Source: Streptomyces longisporoflavus (GTDB lineage: Bacteria; Actinomycetota; Actinomycetes; Streptomycetales; Streptomycetaceae). Taken from it: 64,000 nucleotides of DNA. The notes under the pieces were generated by a model. That model saw nothing but the letters and a program-made list of their open reading frames with translations, ran no database searches and had not been told where the DNA came from. The position numbers were made by a program, and so were the translations under genes. Positions 42,033 to 50,068 of the stretch are shown here, in pieces (position 1 is the stretch's first letter; every line of letters starts with the position of its first letter). The DNA lies in the NCBI RefSeq assembly GCF_014649775.1, contig NZ_BMTR01000010.1, positions 124,001 through 188,000 on the forward strand, in the 5' to 3' direction.

Positions 42033-42165
42033 ACTCCCTACGCCGGCATTACCCGGTAACAGGTTCGGCGGTCGACGCAGCGGATTCCGTACGGCTCGTG
42101 CACTTTTTGTGCCGCTTCGTACGGAGGTCAGCGCCCTCTCAGCCCGGTGCTCCGAGCTCCCGCGA
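42033..42165 (-). ncRNA. TPP riboswitch (THI element) in the thiC leader
   Basis: On the minus strand the leader contains the conserved THI blocks: GCACCGGGCTGAGAGGG near the 5' end, and GAACCTGTTACCGGGTAA followed by TGCCGGCGTAGGGAGTA at the 3' end. Between them is a species-variable P3 arm closed by CCGTACG/CGTACGG. It ends about eight bases before the thiC ATG and includes the ribosome-binding site, which suggests translational control. Exact ends are approximate. Confidence 0.93.
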
Positions 42166-42244
42166 TTGCAAAGGTGGCTCCACGCTAGCGTCATATCGGG
42201 CGCGCTGAACAGAGGGCCCCCTCCGTTCTTGCGATGATCGGGCA

Positions 42245-43717
42245 GTGACCACCACAGAGCCGCCGTCCCAGCCGCCCGTTCCGCACACGCCTCCGGACCC
42301 GCATGCGCACTCCCACAGCCACGGTCCGGCGGCGCCCGTCTCCAAGCATCTGCGCAAGGTCATCGCGGCCGTGCTGATTCCTTTCGCCACGGCGGTCGTC
42401 GTGGGACTCGCGGTGTTCTGGCCGGGTGGCGCACCGTCCCACGAGCGCACCGGTGTCGGCTTCGACCGCCAGACGCAGTCGGCCGACGTGACGAAGGTGC
42501 AGGAGCTGCCCTGCAAGGACGTCAACGCCTCGCAGACCCCGCCCAACGGCGACACCTCCACCGCGGAGGGGCAGACCGCTCAGGACCGCGCCAAGGGCGT
42601 CTGCAAGAAGGCGACGATCGAGGTGACGAGCGGGAAGGACAAGGGCCGTACGTTCACCGAGATCGTCCAGCCGGACTCCCCGCGGCAGTTGCGCCAGGGC
42701 CAGCAGGTGGTGGTCGCCTACGAGCCGACGGCTCCCGAGGCGCTGCAGTACTCGGTCACCGACGTGAACCGGAAGTTCCCGATGGCGCTGCTCGCCGGGA
42801 TCTTCGCGCTCGCCGTCGTCGTGGTGGGGCGGATGCGCGGCGTCATGGCCCTGGTCGCCCTGGTGTTGAGCTTCCTGGTCCTCACCTTCTTCATCCTGCC
42901 CGCCATCCTGCAAGGGTCGAACCCGCTGGTGGTGGCGGTGATCGGGGCCAGCGCCATCATGCTGATCGCGCTCTATCTGTGCCACGGCCTCACGGCCCGT
43001 ACATCGGTCGCGGTGCTCGGCACGCTGATCTCGCTGCTCCTCATCGGGCTGCTCGGCTCGCTCTTCATCGGCTGGGCCTCGCTGACCGGCAACACGGACG
43101 ACAACACCGGCCTGATCCACGGGCTGTACCCGTCCATCGACATGAGCGGTCTGCTGCTCGCCGGCGTCATCATCGGCTCGCTCGGCGTGCTCGACGACGT
43201 GACGGTGACGCAGACCTCCGCCGTCTGGGAGCTGCATCAGGCCAACCCCACGATGGGCTGGCGCCGTCTGTACGGCGCGGCCATCCGCATCGGCCGCGAT
43301 CACATCGCCTCGGTCGTCAACACCCTGGTCCTGGCCTACGCGGGCGCTGCGCTGCCCCTCCTGCTGCTCTTCTCGATCGCGCAGAGCAGCGTGGGCACGG
43401 TGGCCAACAGCGAGCTGGTGGCCGAGGAGATCGTGCGCACCCTGGTCGGTTCGATCGGTTTGGTCGCCTCGGTGCCGGTGACGACCGCGCTCGCGGCCCT
43501 GGTGGTCTCGGCGGACCGCCCGGCCTCGGCGAGCCGGTCGTCCCTGGCGAACCGGTCGGGCATCGCGGGTCGGACGGGAAACGGGTTCGCCGGGACGGGG
43601 AACGGAGCGGGAAACGGATCGGGACAGGCGGGAAGCGGTCCCGGCCGGGCGGGAAACGGGGCCACCCCCGCCCCTAAGCAGTCCCGCGGCGGCAAGGGCC
43701 GGCGCCGCAAGGCCTGA
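42245..43717 (+). CDS. YibE/F family membrane protein
   Basis: Predicted polytopic membrane protein of 490 residues. A His-rich N-terminus (HAHSHSHG near 22-29) precedes the first helix (about 42-62). An extracytoplasmic domain (about 63-170) follows, containing CKDVNAS and CKKATIEV, whose two Cys could pair. Then comes a block of about seven helices (about 178-425) typical of YibE/F. The C-terminal 60 residues are Gly/Asn/Arg repeats (GNGAGNGSGQAGSGPG). The GTG start follows GATGAT at about seven bases, consistent with a leaderless mRNA. The function of YibE/F proteins is not established; the His-rich end hints at metal binding. Confidence 0.88.
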   Translation: MTTTEPPSQPPVPHTPPDPHAHSHSHGPAAPVSKHLRKVIAAVLIPFATAVVVGLAVFWPGGAPSHERTGVGFDRQTQSADVTKVQELPCKDVNASQTPPNGDTSTAEGQTAQDRAKGVCKKATIEVTSGKDKGRTFTEIVQPDSPRQLRQGQQVVVAYEPTAPEALQYSVTDVNRKFPMALLAGIFALAVVVVGRMRGVMALVALVLSFLVLTFFILPAILQGSNPLVVAVIGASAIMLIALYLCHGLTARTSVAVLGTLISLLLIGLLGSLFIGWASLTGNTDDNTGLIHGLYPSIDMSGLLLAGVIIGSLGVLDDVTVTQTSAVWELHQANPTMGWRRLYGAAIRIGRDHIASVVNTLVLAYAGAALPLLLLFSIAQSSVGTVANSELVAEEIVRTLVGSIGLVASVPVTTALAALVVSADRPASASRSSLANRSGIAGRTGNGFAGTGNGAGNGSGQAGSGPGRAGNGATPAPKQSRGGKGRRRKA

Positions 43718-43774
43718 GCATCCGATGCCACAAAATGCACCAATCTGCCATATGCCTTCGCCCGACTCACGAGG

Positions 43775-44212
43775 TCAACCCGCGCTCTGCTCCTCGGCGA
43801 GGATCCGGTCCAGCGCTTCGTCCAAGTGCGTCTCGAAATCAGCCAGTGCCCGCTCCTGTCCGAGCGGCACCAACTTGTCCGTACGGTCCAGGAAGGCGAG
43901 CAGCGGCGGAATCCCCACCCGGAACAGCGCCTGGTCCGTACCGACCTGAAGCCTGATGTGCACCTCGTCGAGCAGTTCTGGATCGGTGGGCGCGATGTGC
44001 ACATCCCCCTCACCGCACGCCGCGCCCATCCCGTCGACCAGTAGCTCACGCCCGAAAGCCCAGGTCACAGGCGCGTCACCGGGAAGGTGGAAGGTGAACC
44101 GGACGGCGTACGGATCGCCGGCCTCGTAACGCAGCTCCACCGGGATGCGAAACGACAACTCCTCGGAGACGAGGAAGCTCATCATGACCTCTGCCTGGAC
44201 CGACTCTCGCAT
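43775..44212 (-). CDS. ssgA: SsgA, sporulation-specific cell division activator
   Basis: SsgA-like protein that promotes sporulation-specific septation by guiding SsgB and hence FtsZ in aerial hyphae; confined to morphologically complex actinomycetes. The 145 residues open with MRESVQAEVMMSFLVSEEL and contain SFRIPVELRY, VTWAFGRELL and FLDRTDKLVPLGQE. By recall these are nearly those of S. coelicolor SsgA, so this is SsgA itself and not a paralogue. It lies downstream of the IclR-type regulator gene ssgR on the same strand, the known arrangement, and SsgR activates ssgA. The promoter should lie in the 103-base gap 44213-44315. Confidence 0.95.
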   Translation of the reverse strand: MRESVQAEVMMSFLVSEELSFRIPVELRYEAGDPYAVRFTFHLPGDAPVTWAFGRELLVDGMGAACGEGDVHIAPTDPELLDEVHIRLQVGTDQALFRVGIPPLLAFLDRTDKLVPLGQERALADFETHLDEALDRILAEEQSAG

Positions 44213-44315
44213 CGCCCGCCTACCCCGTCGCTGAAGCTCGACTGGCCAGGAACCAACTCCCTGACACTCATGGCATCTTGCTTAACGTACACATCAGATC
44301 ACAAGGAGTGAGTTT

Positions 44316-45290
44316 TCAGATGCTGATAGAGAAAGCCAGTGTCCCCAACAGCTTCCCGATCTCGTCTTGCAGGCGCTCGGCAGCGGGCAGCAGACGATCT
44401 TCCTGATACGAGGGAACCGAGATCGCCATGGTCGCCGCAGCGTTACCCGCAGTGATCGGAATCGCCGCGCAGACCGTCCCCAGTGCGTACTCCTGCCGCT
44501 CCACCATGGGCTTCATCCGGCTTGCTCCGTCCAGGCGGCGCAGCAGACTCCGGTCGTCACGGACCGAGTACGGAGTGATCGACTGCACCGGGTAGCGGGA
44601 GAGGTGGTCCTGCCGCTGCTCGTCGTCGAGTTGGGCGAGCAGACATTGCCCGATCGCATGGGCGTGTCCGGTCTCGCGGAAGTCGGCCCACTCCTCCACT
44701 GCGGGATTTCCGGGCGTGTCCGCGACGCCCACCACCTCGATCTCGCCCTCGCGGTAGAGGGCGAAGTACACCGGCACCCCGATGACGTCACGCCAGTGCT
44801 CCAGGGCCTCCCCGATCATGCCGCGACGATTCTGCTGTGCCCCGCTCGCGCTCAGCCGCTCTGCGGCCTCGCCCAGAACGAACACACCTTTGTCCCGGCA
44901 CAGATAGCCCTCGTGCGTCAGCGTGCGCAGCAGGTGATACGCCGTGGGCAACGCGAGCCCGGCCTCGCGGGCCAGCTGTTTGGCGGGCGCCCCCGCCTGA
45001 TGCGCTGAGGCGGCTTCCAGCAACCTCATCGCCCGCTGCACGGAGCCAATGAGAGTCGGCGGGCCGGAGGTTGATGCCGTGGCCGTCGACGACGGCCCGT
45101 AAGGAGCGTCGTTGGGCGGGACGCCGGCCGTGTCGAGGGACTCGACGGACTCGGCCGTGTCGACAGATGCGGCGGTGCCGGCCTTGTCGACGGATGATGC
45201 GGCGGTGTCGGCCGTCTCGACGCGTTCGGCTGCGTCGACGGTCTGGGCGGTCTCGACGGTGTCTGCGGGTGTGGCGTCAACCGTGGCCAA
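44316..45290 (-). CDS. ssgR: SsgR, IclR-type activator of ssgA
   Basis: IclR-family transcription factor controlling ssgA. The winged helix lies at about 80-140 (PTLIGSVQRAMRLLEA ... LALPTAYHLLRTL) and the effector domain at about 155-320. From the TTG at 45290 it has 324 residues, about 80 more than the roughly 240 of S. coelicolor SsgR. The extra N-terminus is an acidic repeat (VDTAESVESLDTA and similar). No ATG or GTG occurs in frame between 45290 and the start of the HTH, an in-frame TGA lies immediately upstream, and GGGAG sits six bases before the TTG. The long form therefore seems real. Confidence 0.9.
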   Translation of the reverse strand: MATVDATPADTVETAQTVDAAERVETADTAASSVDKAGTAASVDTAESVESLDTAGVPPNDAPYGPSSTATASTSGPPTLIGSVQRAMRLLEAASAHQAGAPAKQLAREAGLALPTAYHLLRTLTHEGYLCRDKGVFVLGEAAERLSASGAQQNRRGMIGEALEHWRDVIGVPVYFALYREGEIEVVGVADTPGNPAVEEWADFRETGHAHAIGQCLLAQLDDEQRQDHLSRYPVQSITPYSVRDDRSLLRRLDGASRMKPMVERQEYALGTVCAAIPITAGNAAATMAISVPSYQEDRLLPAAERLQDEIGKLLGTLAFSISI

Positions 45291-45465
45291 GGTTCACTCC
45301 CGAAACGCGTGGGGGGTTCCGCCCGTGCCCGGGGATACACGGGTGGGAGCGCAGTGCGCCCTTGCGGGGCTCACCCCGCGCCGGTTTCGGACTCTAACCG
45401 TTGGTCGTCGGCCTAAGGCGCCGCACCTGGAAACTTCCCCCGCCCGAGCGAACTGTCGCCGGGAA

Positions 45466-45687
45466 TCACCAATCGCTGCGCGAAGAGGTCGAGCCGGATA
45501 TGAACTTCCGTACGACGTAGATGAGTCCACCCACGAGGGCGACGAAAAGCAGTGCCTTGAACAGCAGGCCGACCACGAATCCCACGACGGTCGCTATCAG
45601 ACCGCCGAACACCACCAGGGCGATGACCGGAACCGCGATCCACTTCACCCACCACGGCAATCCCGAGAAAATCTCCTGCGCTGCCAT
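45466..45687 (-). CDS. Small membrane protein, DUF5326 type
   Basis: A 73-residue Streptomyces membrane protein: MAAQEIFSGLPWWVKWIAVP, then two hydrophobic segments (about 15-36 and 38-58) and a basic/Ser tail (FISGSTSSRSDW). Start chosen at ATG 45687, with a GAGAGAGG purine run upstream; the frame is open to 45975, but that extension overlaps the neighbouring cupin gene region and reads as shadow. The function of DUF5326 is unknown. Transcribed towards ssgR, possibly independently. Confidence 0.8.
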   Translation of the reverse strand: MAAQEIFSGLPWWVKWIAVPVIALVVFGGLIATVVGFVVGLLFKALLFVALVGGLIYVVRKFISGSTSSRSDW

Positions 45688-45826
45688 CGTCCCCAACCTC
45701 TCTCCCGCACCTGTCTTACTTCTTGCACTCGATGCTAGGGCGGCAGAGTCCCCGACGGGGGCCTCGCATCCCTTGTCCTCCCCTGATCCGCCCCCTAGGG
45801 AACCCCGAGGTCGCAGCCCTGAGAAG

Positions 45827-46144
45827 TCAGCCTTCCGGCGGTGAGAAGACCACGAGCACCCGCAGGTCCTCGCTGATGTGGTGGAACTTGTGGGCCACCC
45901 CCGCCGGAACGTAGACGACGCTGCCGCGCGCGACCTGAGTGGTCTCCATGCCGACCGTGATCGACGCCCGGCCACTGACGATCATGTACACCTCGTCCTG
46001 CTGGTGAGGCTGCTGTGGATCGGTCTCTCCGGCGTCGAGCGCGTACAGCCCGACCGACATGTTCCGCTCGCGCAGAAACTGCAGATACGCACCGTCGTTC
46101 GCGGCGCGCTCCGTCTCCAGTTCATCCAGCCGGAATGCCTTCAT
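45827..46144 (-). CDS. Cupin domain protein
   Basis: Small single-domain cupin of 105 residues, starting MKAFRLDELE at ATG 46144 behind GAGGACG. Cupin motif 1 is represented by QQPHQQDEVYMIVSGRA near 45-60 and motif 2 by PAGVAHKFHHISED near 82-95. The motif 1 metal ligands are reduced (one His plus Glu), while motif 2 keeps its His. Such proteins range from isomerases to small-ligand binders; no reaction can be assigned. It is divergent from the holin-like gene at 46216. Confidence 0.82.
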   Translation of the reverse strand: MKAFRLDELETERAANDGAYLQFLRERNMSVGLYALDAGETDPQQPHQQDEVYMIVSGRASITVGMETTQVARGSVVYVPAGVAHKFHHISEDLRVLVVFSPPEG

Positions 46145-46215
46145 CGTCCTCGCACGCCCCTTGCCCCACCTAGCGGTCCGACCGCTGTGGTCGTCCGTCT
46201 GCAACGATCACACAC

Positions 46216-46596
46216 ATGAAGAATTTCGTAGTCAAGACGATCGCCAACGCGGCGGCCCTGGCCGTCGCCGTCTGGCTCCTCGACAAGATCACACTCACCG
46301 GCGACAGCACGGGCGGGAAGACGGTCACGCTGATCGTCGTCGCGCTGCTCTTCGGTCTGGTGAACTTCCTGGTCAAGCCCATCGTGAAGGTGCTCACCTT
46401 CCCGCTGTTCATTCTGACCCTCGGCCTGATCACGCTCGTGGTCAACGCCCTGATGCTGCTACTCACGTCATGGCTCGCCGACAAGTTCGACGTGAGTTTC
46501 CACGTCGAGGGGTTCTGGACCGCCGTACTCGGCGGCCTGATCATCTCGATCGTGTCCTGGGCGATGAACGTCGTCCTGCCCGACGACAAGGACTGA
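46216..46596 (+). CDS. Phage-holin-family-4 type membrane protein (housekeeping)
   Basis: A 126-residue protein with four hydrophobic segments (about 5-25, 32-55, 60-85, 95-120) and the family motifs LLFGLVNFLVKPIVKVLTFP and LGLITLVVNALMLLL. Despite the family name (Phage_holin_4_2, PF04020), such genes are widespread in chromosomes without prophages, and no phage gene is near. The next gene, a tyrosine phosphatase, follows by nine bases, so the two are probably co-transcribed. Function unknown. Confidence 0.88.
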   Translation: MKNFVVKTIANAAALAVAVWLLDKITLTGDSTGGKTVTLIVVALLFGLVNFLVKPIVKVLTFPLFILTLGLITLVVNALMLLLTSWLADKFDVSFHVEGFWTAVLGGLIISIVSWAMNVVLPDDKD

Positions 46597-46605
46597 TTCC
46601 TCCCC

Positions 46606-47103
46606 ATGGCCTTCTCCGTGAGCTTCGTCTGCACCGGCAACATCTGCCGGTCCCCCATGGCCGAGTCCGTCTTCCGCGCACGGGTCGACGAGGCCGGACT
46701 CGACGGGCTCGTCCGGGTGGACAGCGCCGGCACCGACGGCTGGCACGAGGGGGACGGCGCCGATCCGCGCACCGTCTCCGTCCTGACGGCGGCCGGCTAT
46801 GAGAGCGATCACGTGGCACGCCGTTTCGATGCCTCCTGGTTCTCGCGGCTCGATCTGGTGATCGCCCTGGACTCCGGCCATCTGCGGGCCTTGCGGCGCC
46901 TCGCTCCCACGGCTGCCGACGCGGACAAGGTGCGGCTGCTCCGCTCGTACGACCCCGCGGCCGCCGCCTCGGACGACCTGGACGTCCCCGACCCGTACTA
47001 CAGCGACGACGAGGGGTTCGAGACGTGCCTGAGAATGGTGGAGGCGGCGAGCGAAGGACTGCTCGACGCGGTACGTGAAGCAAGCGAAAGGCGGGCGGCA
47101 TGA
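46606..47103 (+). CDS. Low-molecular-weight protein tyrosine phosphatase
   Basis: Predicted cytosolic tyrosine phosphatase of 165 residues, related to S. coelicolor PtpA. The P-loop CTGNICRSPMAE (nucleophile Cys near 9, Arg near 15) and the general-acid loop DVPDPYY near 126-132 are intact. PtpA influences secondary metabolism in Streptomyces; that role is by analogy. Its stop overlaps the cystathionine lyase gene (ATGA) and it follows the holin-like gene, giving a three-gene coupled unit 46216-48335. Confidence 0.93.
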   Translation: MAFSVSFVCTGNICRSPMAESVFRARVDEAGLDGLVRVDSAGTDGWHEGDGADPRTVSVLTAAGYESDHVARRFDASWFSRLDLVIALDSGHLRALRRLAPTAADADKVRLLRSYDPAAAASDDLDVPDPYYSDDEGFETCLRMVEAASEGLLDAVREASERRAA

Positions 47104-48335
47104 CGGACTCCGCAGCAATAGCCGCAGGTACCGGAGCAGAACCGGGCGCAGGCGCCGGCACGAACGCCGGCCTTGGCGACGGCACGAATGCGGTGCGGGC
47201 CGGCCTCCCCGAGCCGGTGAAGCACGAGCCGACCCTTCCGGGGCCGGTGTTCGCCGCGCACTTCCACCTGCCGGGCGATCCCACAGGTCCGTACACCTAC
47301 GGGCGGGACGACAACCCGACCTGGACGCTTCTCGAACAGGCCATCGGTGAGCTCGAGGCGCCGGTCGGGTCGGCGGGTGCGGCGACCGGCGAGGGGAGTG
47401 GCGGGGAGGCCGGAGCAGGCGTCGAGACCCTGGTCTTCGCCTCAGGGATGGCCGCCATCTCGGCGGTGCTCTTCTCGCAGCTGCGCGCCGGTGACGCGGT
47501 GGTCCTGCCGGACGACGGCTATCAGGCGCTGCCCCTGGTCAAGGAGCAGCTCACCGCGTACGGCATCGAGGTGCGCACCGCCCCGACCGGCAACGACGCC
47601 CAGCTCGACGTCCTGGACGGCGCCAAGCTGCTGTGGATCGAGACGCCGTCGAACCCGGGTCTCGACGTGTGCGACGTGCGGCGCCTCGCCGACGCGGCCC
47701 ACGCGCGTGGCGCACTGGTGGCGGTCGACAACACCCTGGCCACACCGCTCGGCCAGCGCCCCCTCGAACTCGGCGCGGACTTCTCCGTGGCCAGCGGCAC
47801 CAAGATGCTCACCGGCCACGGCGACATCCTCCTTGGTTACGTCGCCTGCCGCGATGCGGAGCTGTCCGCTTCCGTACGAGGCTGGCGCAAGATCGTCGGG
47901 GCCATTCCGGGCCCGATGGAGGCCTGGCTGGCGCACCGCTCGCTCGCCACGCTCCAGCTTCGCGCCGAGCGGCAGAACGCCAACGCCCTGGCCGTGGCCG
48001 AGGCGCTGCGCGGCCGCGGTGAGGTGACCGGGCTCCGCTATCCCGGGCTTCCGGACGACCCCTCGCACAAGATCGCCTCGCAGCAGATGCGTCGTTTCGG
48101 GTGCGTGGTCTCCTTCACGCTGCCCTCGCGCGAACGTGCCGACCGCTTCCTCTACGCGCTGCGTCTGGTGGACGACGCGACGAGCTTCGGCGGCGTGCGT
48201 TCCACCGCCGAGCGGCGTGGCCGCTGGGGCGGGGACGCGGTGGCGGAGGGCTTCATCCGCCTCTCCGCCGGGTCCGAGGACCCCGCTGACCTGGTCGCGG
48301 ACGTGCTGCGCGCGCTGGACGAGTCGGCGGGCTGA
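47100..48335 (+). CDS. Cystathionine gamma-lyase/synthase family PLP enzyme
   Basis: Predicted cytosolic Cys/Met-metabolism enzyme of 411 residues. After a Gly/Ala/Asn-rich N-terminal 40 residues come YTYGRDDNPTW near 65, FASGMAAISAVL near 112, DNTLATP near 207 and the PLP Lys in VASGTKMLTGHGD near 238. The family includes gamma-lyases and synthases, and sequence alone does not fix the reaction; cystathionine gamma-lyase is the usual assignment in Streptomyces. It overlaps the tyrosine phosphatase gene by four bases and ends at a strong hairpin. Confidence 0.88.
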   Translation: MTDSAAIAAGTGAEPGAGAGTNAGLGDGTNAVRAGLPEPVKHEPTLPGPVFAAHFHLPGDPTGPYTYGRDDNPTWTLLEQAIGELEAPVGSAGAATGEGSGGEAGAGVETLVFASGMAAISAVLFSQLRAGDAVVLPDDGYQALPLVKEQLTAYGIEVRTAPTGNDAQLDVLDGAKLLWIETPSNPGLDVCDVRRLADAAHARGALVAVDNTLATPLGQRPLELGADFSVASGTKMLTGHGDILLGYVACRDAELSASVRGWRKIVGAIPGPMEAWLAHRSLATLQLRAERQNANALAVAEALRGRGEVTGLRYPGLPDDPSHKIASQQMRRFGCVVSFTLPSRERADRFLYALRLVDDATSFGGVRSTAERRGRWGGDAVAEGFIRLSAGSEDPADLVADVLRALDESAG

Positions 48336-48401
48336 CGGGCCTGGCCGCTGCCGGTCCGCACGGGGCGCGCACAGCGCGGCTAGTACCGGGCTACGCACAA
48401 C

Positions 48402-48440
48402 GAACGGTCCGAGCCTCCCCCCTCGTGGCTCGGACCGTTC
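48402..48440 (+). terminator. Strong terminator after the cystathionine lyase gene
   Basis: GAACGGTCCGAGCC (48402-48415) and GGCTCGGACCGTTC (48427-48440) form a perfect 14-pair stem around an 11-base C-rich loop, 66 bases past the stop. Confidence 0.85.
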
Positions 48441-48575
48441 CGGTTCTGCGCGCGAAGAACCGCGCGAACAAGGCTAGTTGACTCTGTGTCAGTGTCCAAT
48501 CACAGTAGCGGCAGAGACCTATCGACATATTTATAGTTGGGCACGGCCTTCGGGCCGGGAGTGGAGGGCACCGCC

Positions 48576-49481
48576 GTGGATCTGGCCCTGTTGCGCACGT
48601 TTGTGACCGTGCACCGGTCCGGCTCCTTCACCCGCGCGGCCGCCCTGCTCGGCCTGTCCCAACCTGCCGTCACCTCGCAGATACGCACCCTTGAGCGGCA
48701 GTTGGGCCGCCCCCTGTTCCTGCGCCAGGCGCGTGGCGTGACGCCCACGACCATCGGGGACGAACTCGCCCACAAGGCCGCTCCGCATCTCGACGCGCTG
48801 GTGGAGATCGCCGAGACGGGACTCGAAGAGGACTCGTCGGTACGCACCCTGCATCTCGCGGGTCCTCCGGAGTTCACCGCCGCCCGCGCGTTACCCGCAC
48901 TCACCACGCTGACCGGGCAGGACGGACAGGGCCTCGCGCTGCGTGCCTCGTTCGGCAACGCGGAGGATGTCGTGGAAGGGCTCTCCGCCGGGCACCACGA
49001 TCTGGGCATCACGACGGCCCGGCCGCGCGGCGCGCTGCTCACCGCGACCCCCCTCTGCGACGAGGAGCACGTCCTGGTCGCGGACCCGCACTGGGCCGCC
49101 CGCATCGGCCCAGGCAATCTGCGCCGCAAATGCGCCTCCGTGCTGGAGAACCTGCCGGTGGTGGAGGTGCACGAGTCGCTCCCGCTGGTCGCGCGTTACT
49201 GGGCCGCCGTCTTCGACACCCGTCCGGCCGCATCGGGCGCCGTCATTGTGCCGGACCTGCGGGCGGTGCTCGCCTGCGTCTCCAACGGGGCAGGGCTCGC
49301 CGTGCTGCCGCGCTATCTCTGTGCGTCCGCGCTCAAGAGTGGTGAGGTCGTGGCCCTGCTGGACCCGGCGGTGCCTCCGCTGCGCACGTATTTCCTTGCC
49401 GTACGCACCGGCACACTCGCGATGCCGCATATCGCGCGGGCGCACGAGTGGCTGTTGCGTGCTGCCGTCGACTGGGCTTGA
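48576..49481 (+). CDS. LysR family transcriptional regulator with a TTA codon
   Basis: Predicted DNA-binding regulator of 301 residues from the GTG at 48576 (VDLALLRTFVTVHRSGSF). The LysR helix-turn-helix covers about 1-62, with AAALLGLSQPAVTSQIRTLERQLG; the effector-binding domain covers about 88-295. Leu106 is encoded by TTA (48891-48893), in frame. In Streptomyces TTA needs the developmentally controlled bldA tRNA, so translation is probably restricted to late growth. It is the only in-frame TTA I found in a window gene. No obvious target gene is adjacent; the next gene (NUDIX) is on the same strand. Confidence 0.9.
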   Translation: MDLALLRTFVTVHRSGSFTRAAALLGLSQPAVTSQIRTLERQLGRPLFLRQARGVTPTTIGDELAHKAAPHLDALVEIAETGLEEDSSVRTLHLAGPPEFTAARALPALTTLTGQDGQGLALRASFGNAEDVVEGLSAGHHDLGITTARPRGALLTATPLCDEEHVLVADPHWAARIGPGNLRRKCASVLENLPVVEVHESLPLVARYWAAVFDTRPAASGAVIVPDLRAVLACVSNGAGLAVLPRYLCASALKSGEVVALLDPAVPPLRTYFLAVRTGTLAMPHIARAHEWLLRAAVDWA

Positions 49482-49504
49482 GCGGGACTCCGGCTGATTC
49501 ACGA

Positions 49505-49520
49505 TGTTTCACGTGGAACA
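49505..49520. other. parS: parS-like ParB site, one mismatch
   Basis: TGTTTCACGTGGAACA differs from the perfect palindrome at one base of the right arm. It lies between the LysR gene and the NUDIX gene, 20 bases before the latter's ATG. Confidence 0.7.
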
Positions 49521-49540
49521 GTCCGGGCCACATTTCTCCC

Positions 49541-50023
49541 ATGACCGTCCGACCCGTGGTCAAGCGCACCGCACGCGCCGTCCTGCTCGATGGAAACGAC
49601 CTGATCCTGATCAAGCGGACCAAGCCCGGCGTCGATCCCTACTGGCTCACCCCTGGTGGCGGTGTGGAGCCTGAGGACGCGACCGTGGTCGACGCACTCC
49701 ATCGTGAGGTGCACGAGGAACTCGGCGCCAAGATCTCCGACGTAGTGCCCTGCTTCGTGGACACCGTCGAGCACATCGGCGAAGACAGCAGCACGACCGG
49801 CGTCAAGGTGCAGCACTTCTTCGTCTGCCGCCTGGAATCCATGGATGTCTCGCAGCGGCACGGCCCCGAGATCGAGGAGCCCCTCGGCGAGTACGAGATC
49901 GTCCACGTGCCCTTCACCAGAGTCGGGATCGCCTCGGTCCATCTGGTGCCGCTGTCGCTGCGGCACTACCTGGACGGCAACATCGAGGGCGTACGCGCGA
50001 TGCACGCCCCTGACCTTGGCTGA
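49541..50023 (+). CDS. NUDIX hydrolase
   Basis: Predicted cytosolic pyrophosphohydrolase of 160 residues from ATG 49541. The Nudix box GGGVEPEDATVVDALHREVHEELG (residues about 44-67) keeps the catalytic REVHEE core. The preceding frame back to 49448 overlaps the LysR gene and is rejected. A parS-like site lies just upstream, where a promoter would be. The substrate is unknown; it could be a nucleotide sugar, dinucleotide or damaged nucleotide. Confidence 0.9.
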   Translation: MTVRPVVKRTARAVLLDGNDLILIKRTKPGVDPYWLTPGGGVEPEDATVVDALHREVHEELGAKISDVVPCFVDTVEHIGEDSSTTGVKVQHFFVCRLESMDVSQRHGPEIEEPLGEYEIVHVPFTRVGIASVHLVPLSLRHYLDGNIEGVRAMHAPDLG

Positions 50024-50039
50024 TCCGCTTCTGAACCGT

Positions 50040-50060
50040 CCGGGGCTGTTCCAGCCCCGG
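50040..50060. terminator. Bidirectional terminator between NUDIX and globin-reductase genes
   Basis: CCGGGGCTG (50040-50048) and CAGCCCCGG (50052-50060) pair perfectly around TTC. It lies between two convergent genes. Confidence 0.85.
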
Positions 50061-50068
50061 GCTGCGTC

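Noticed and set aside
46216..46596. Possible prophage remnant (holin-family gene)
   Set aside because: This family is a common chromosomal membrane protein, and no other phage gene or attachment site is nearby.
49333..49623. Small frames reading LFHVKH or similar across the parS sites
   Set aside because: The sequence VFHVK/LFHVKH is just the translation of the parS palindrome; no coding support.
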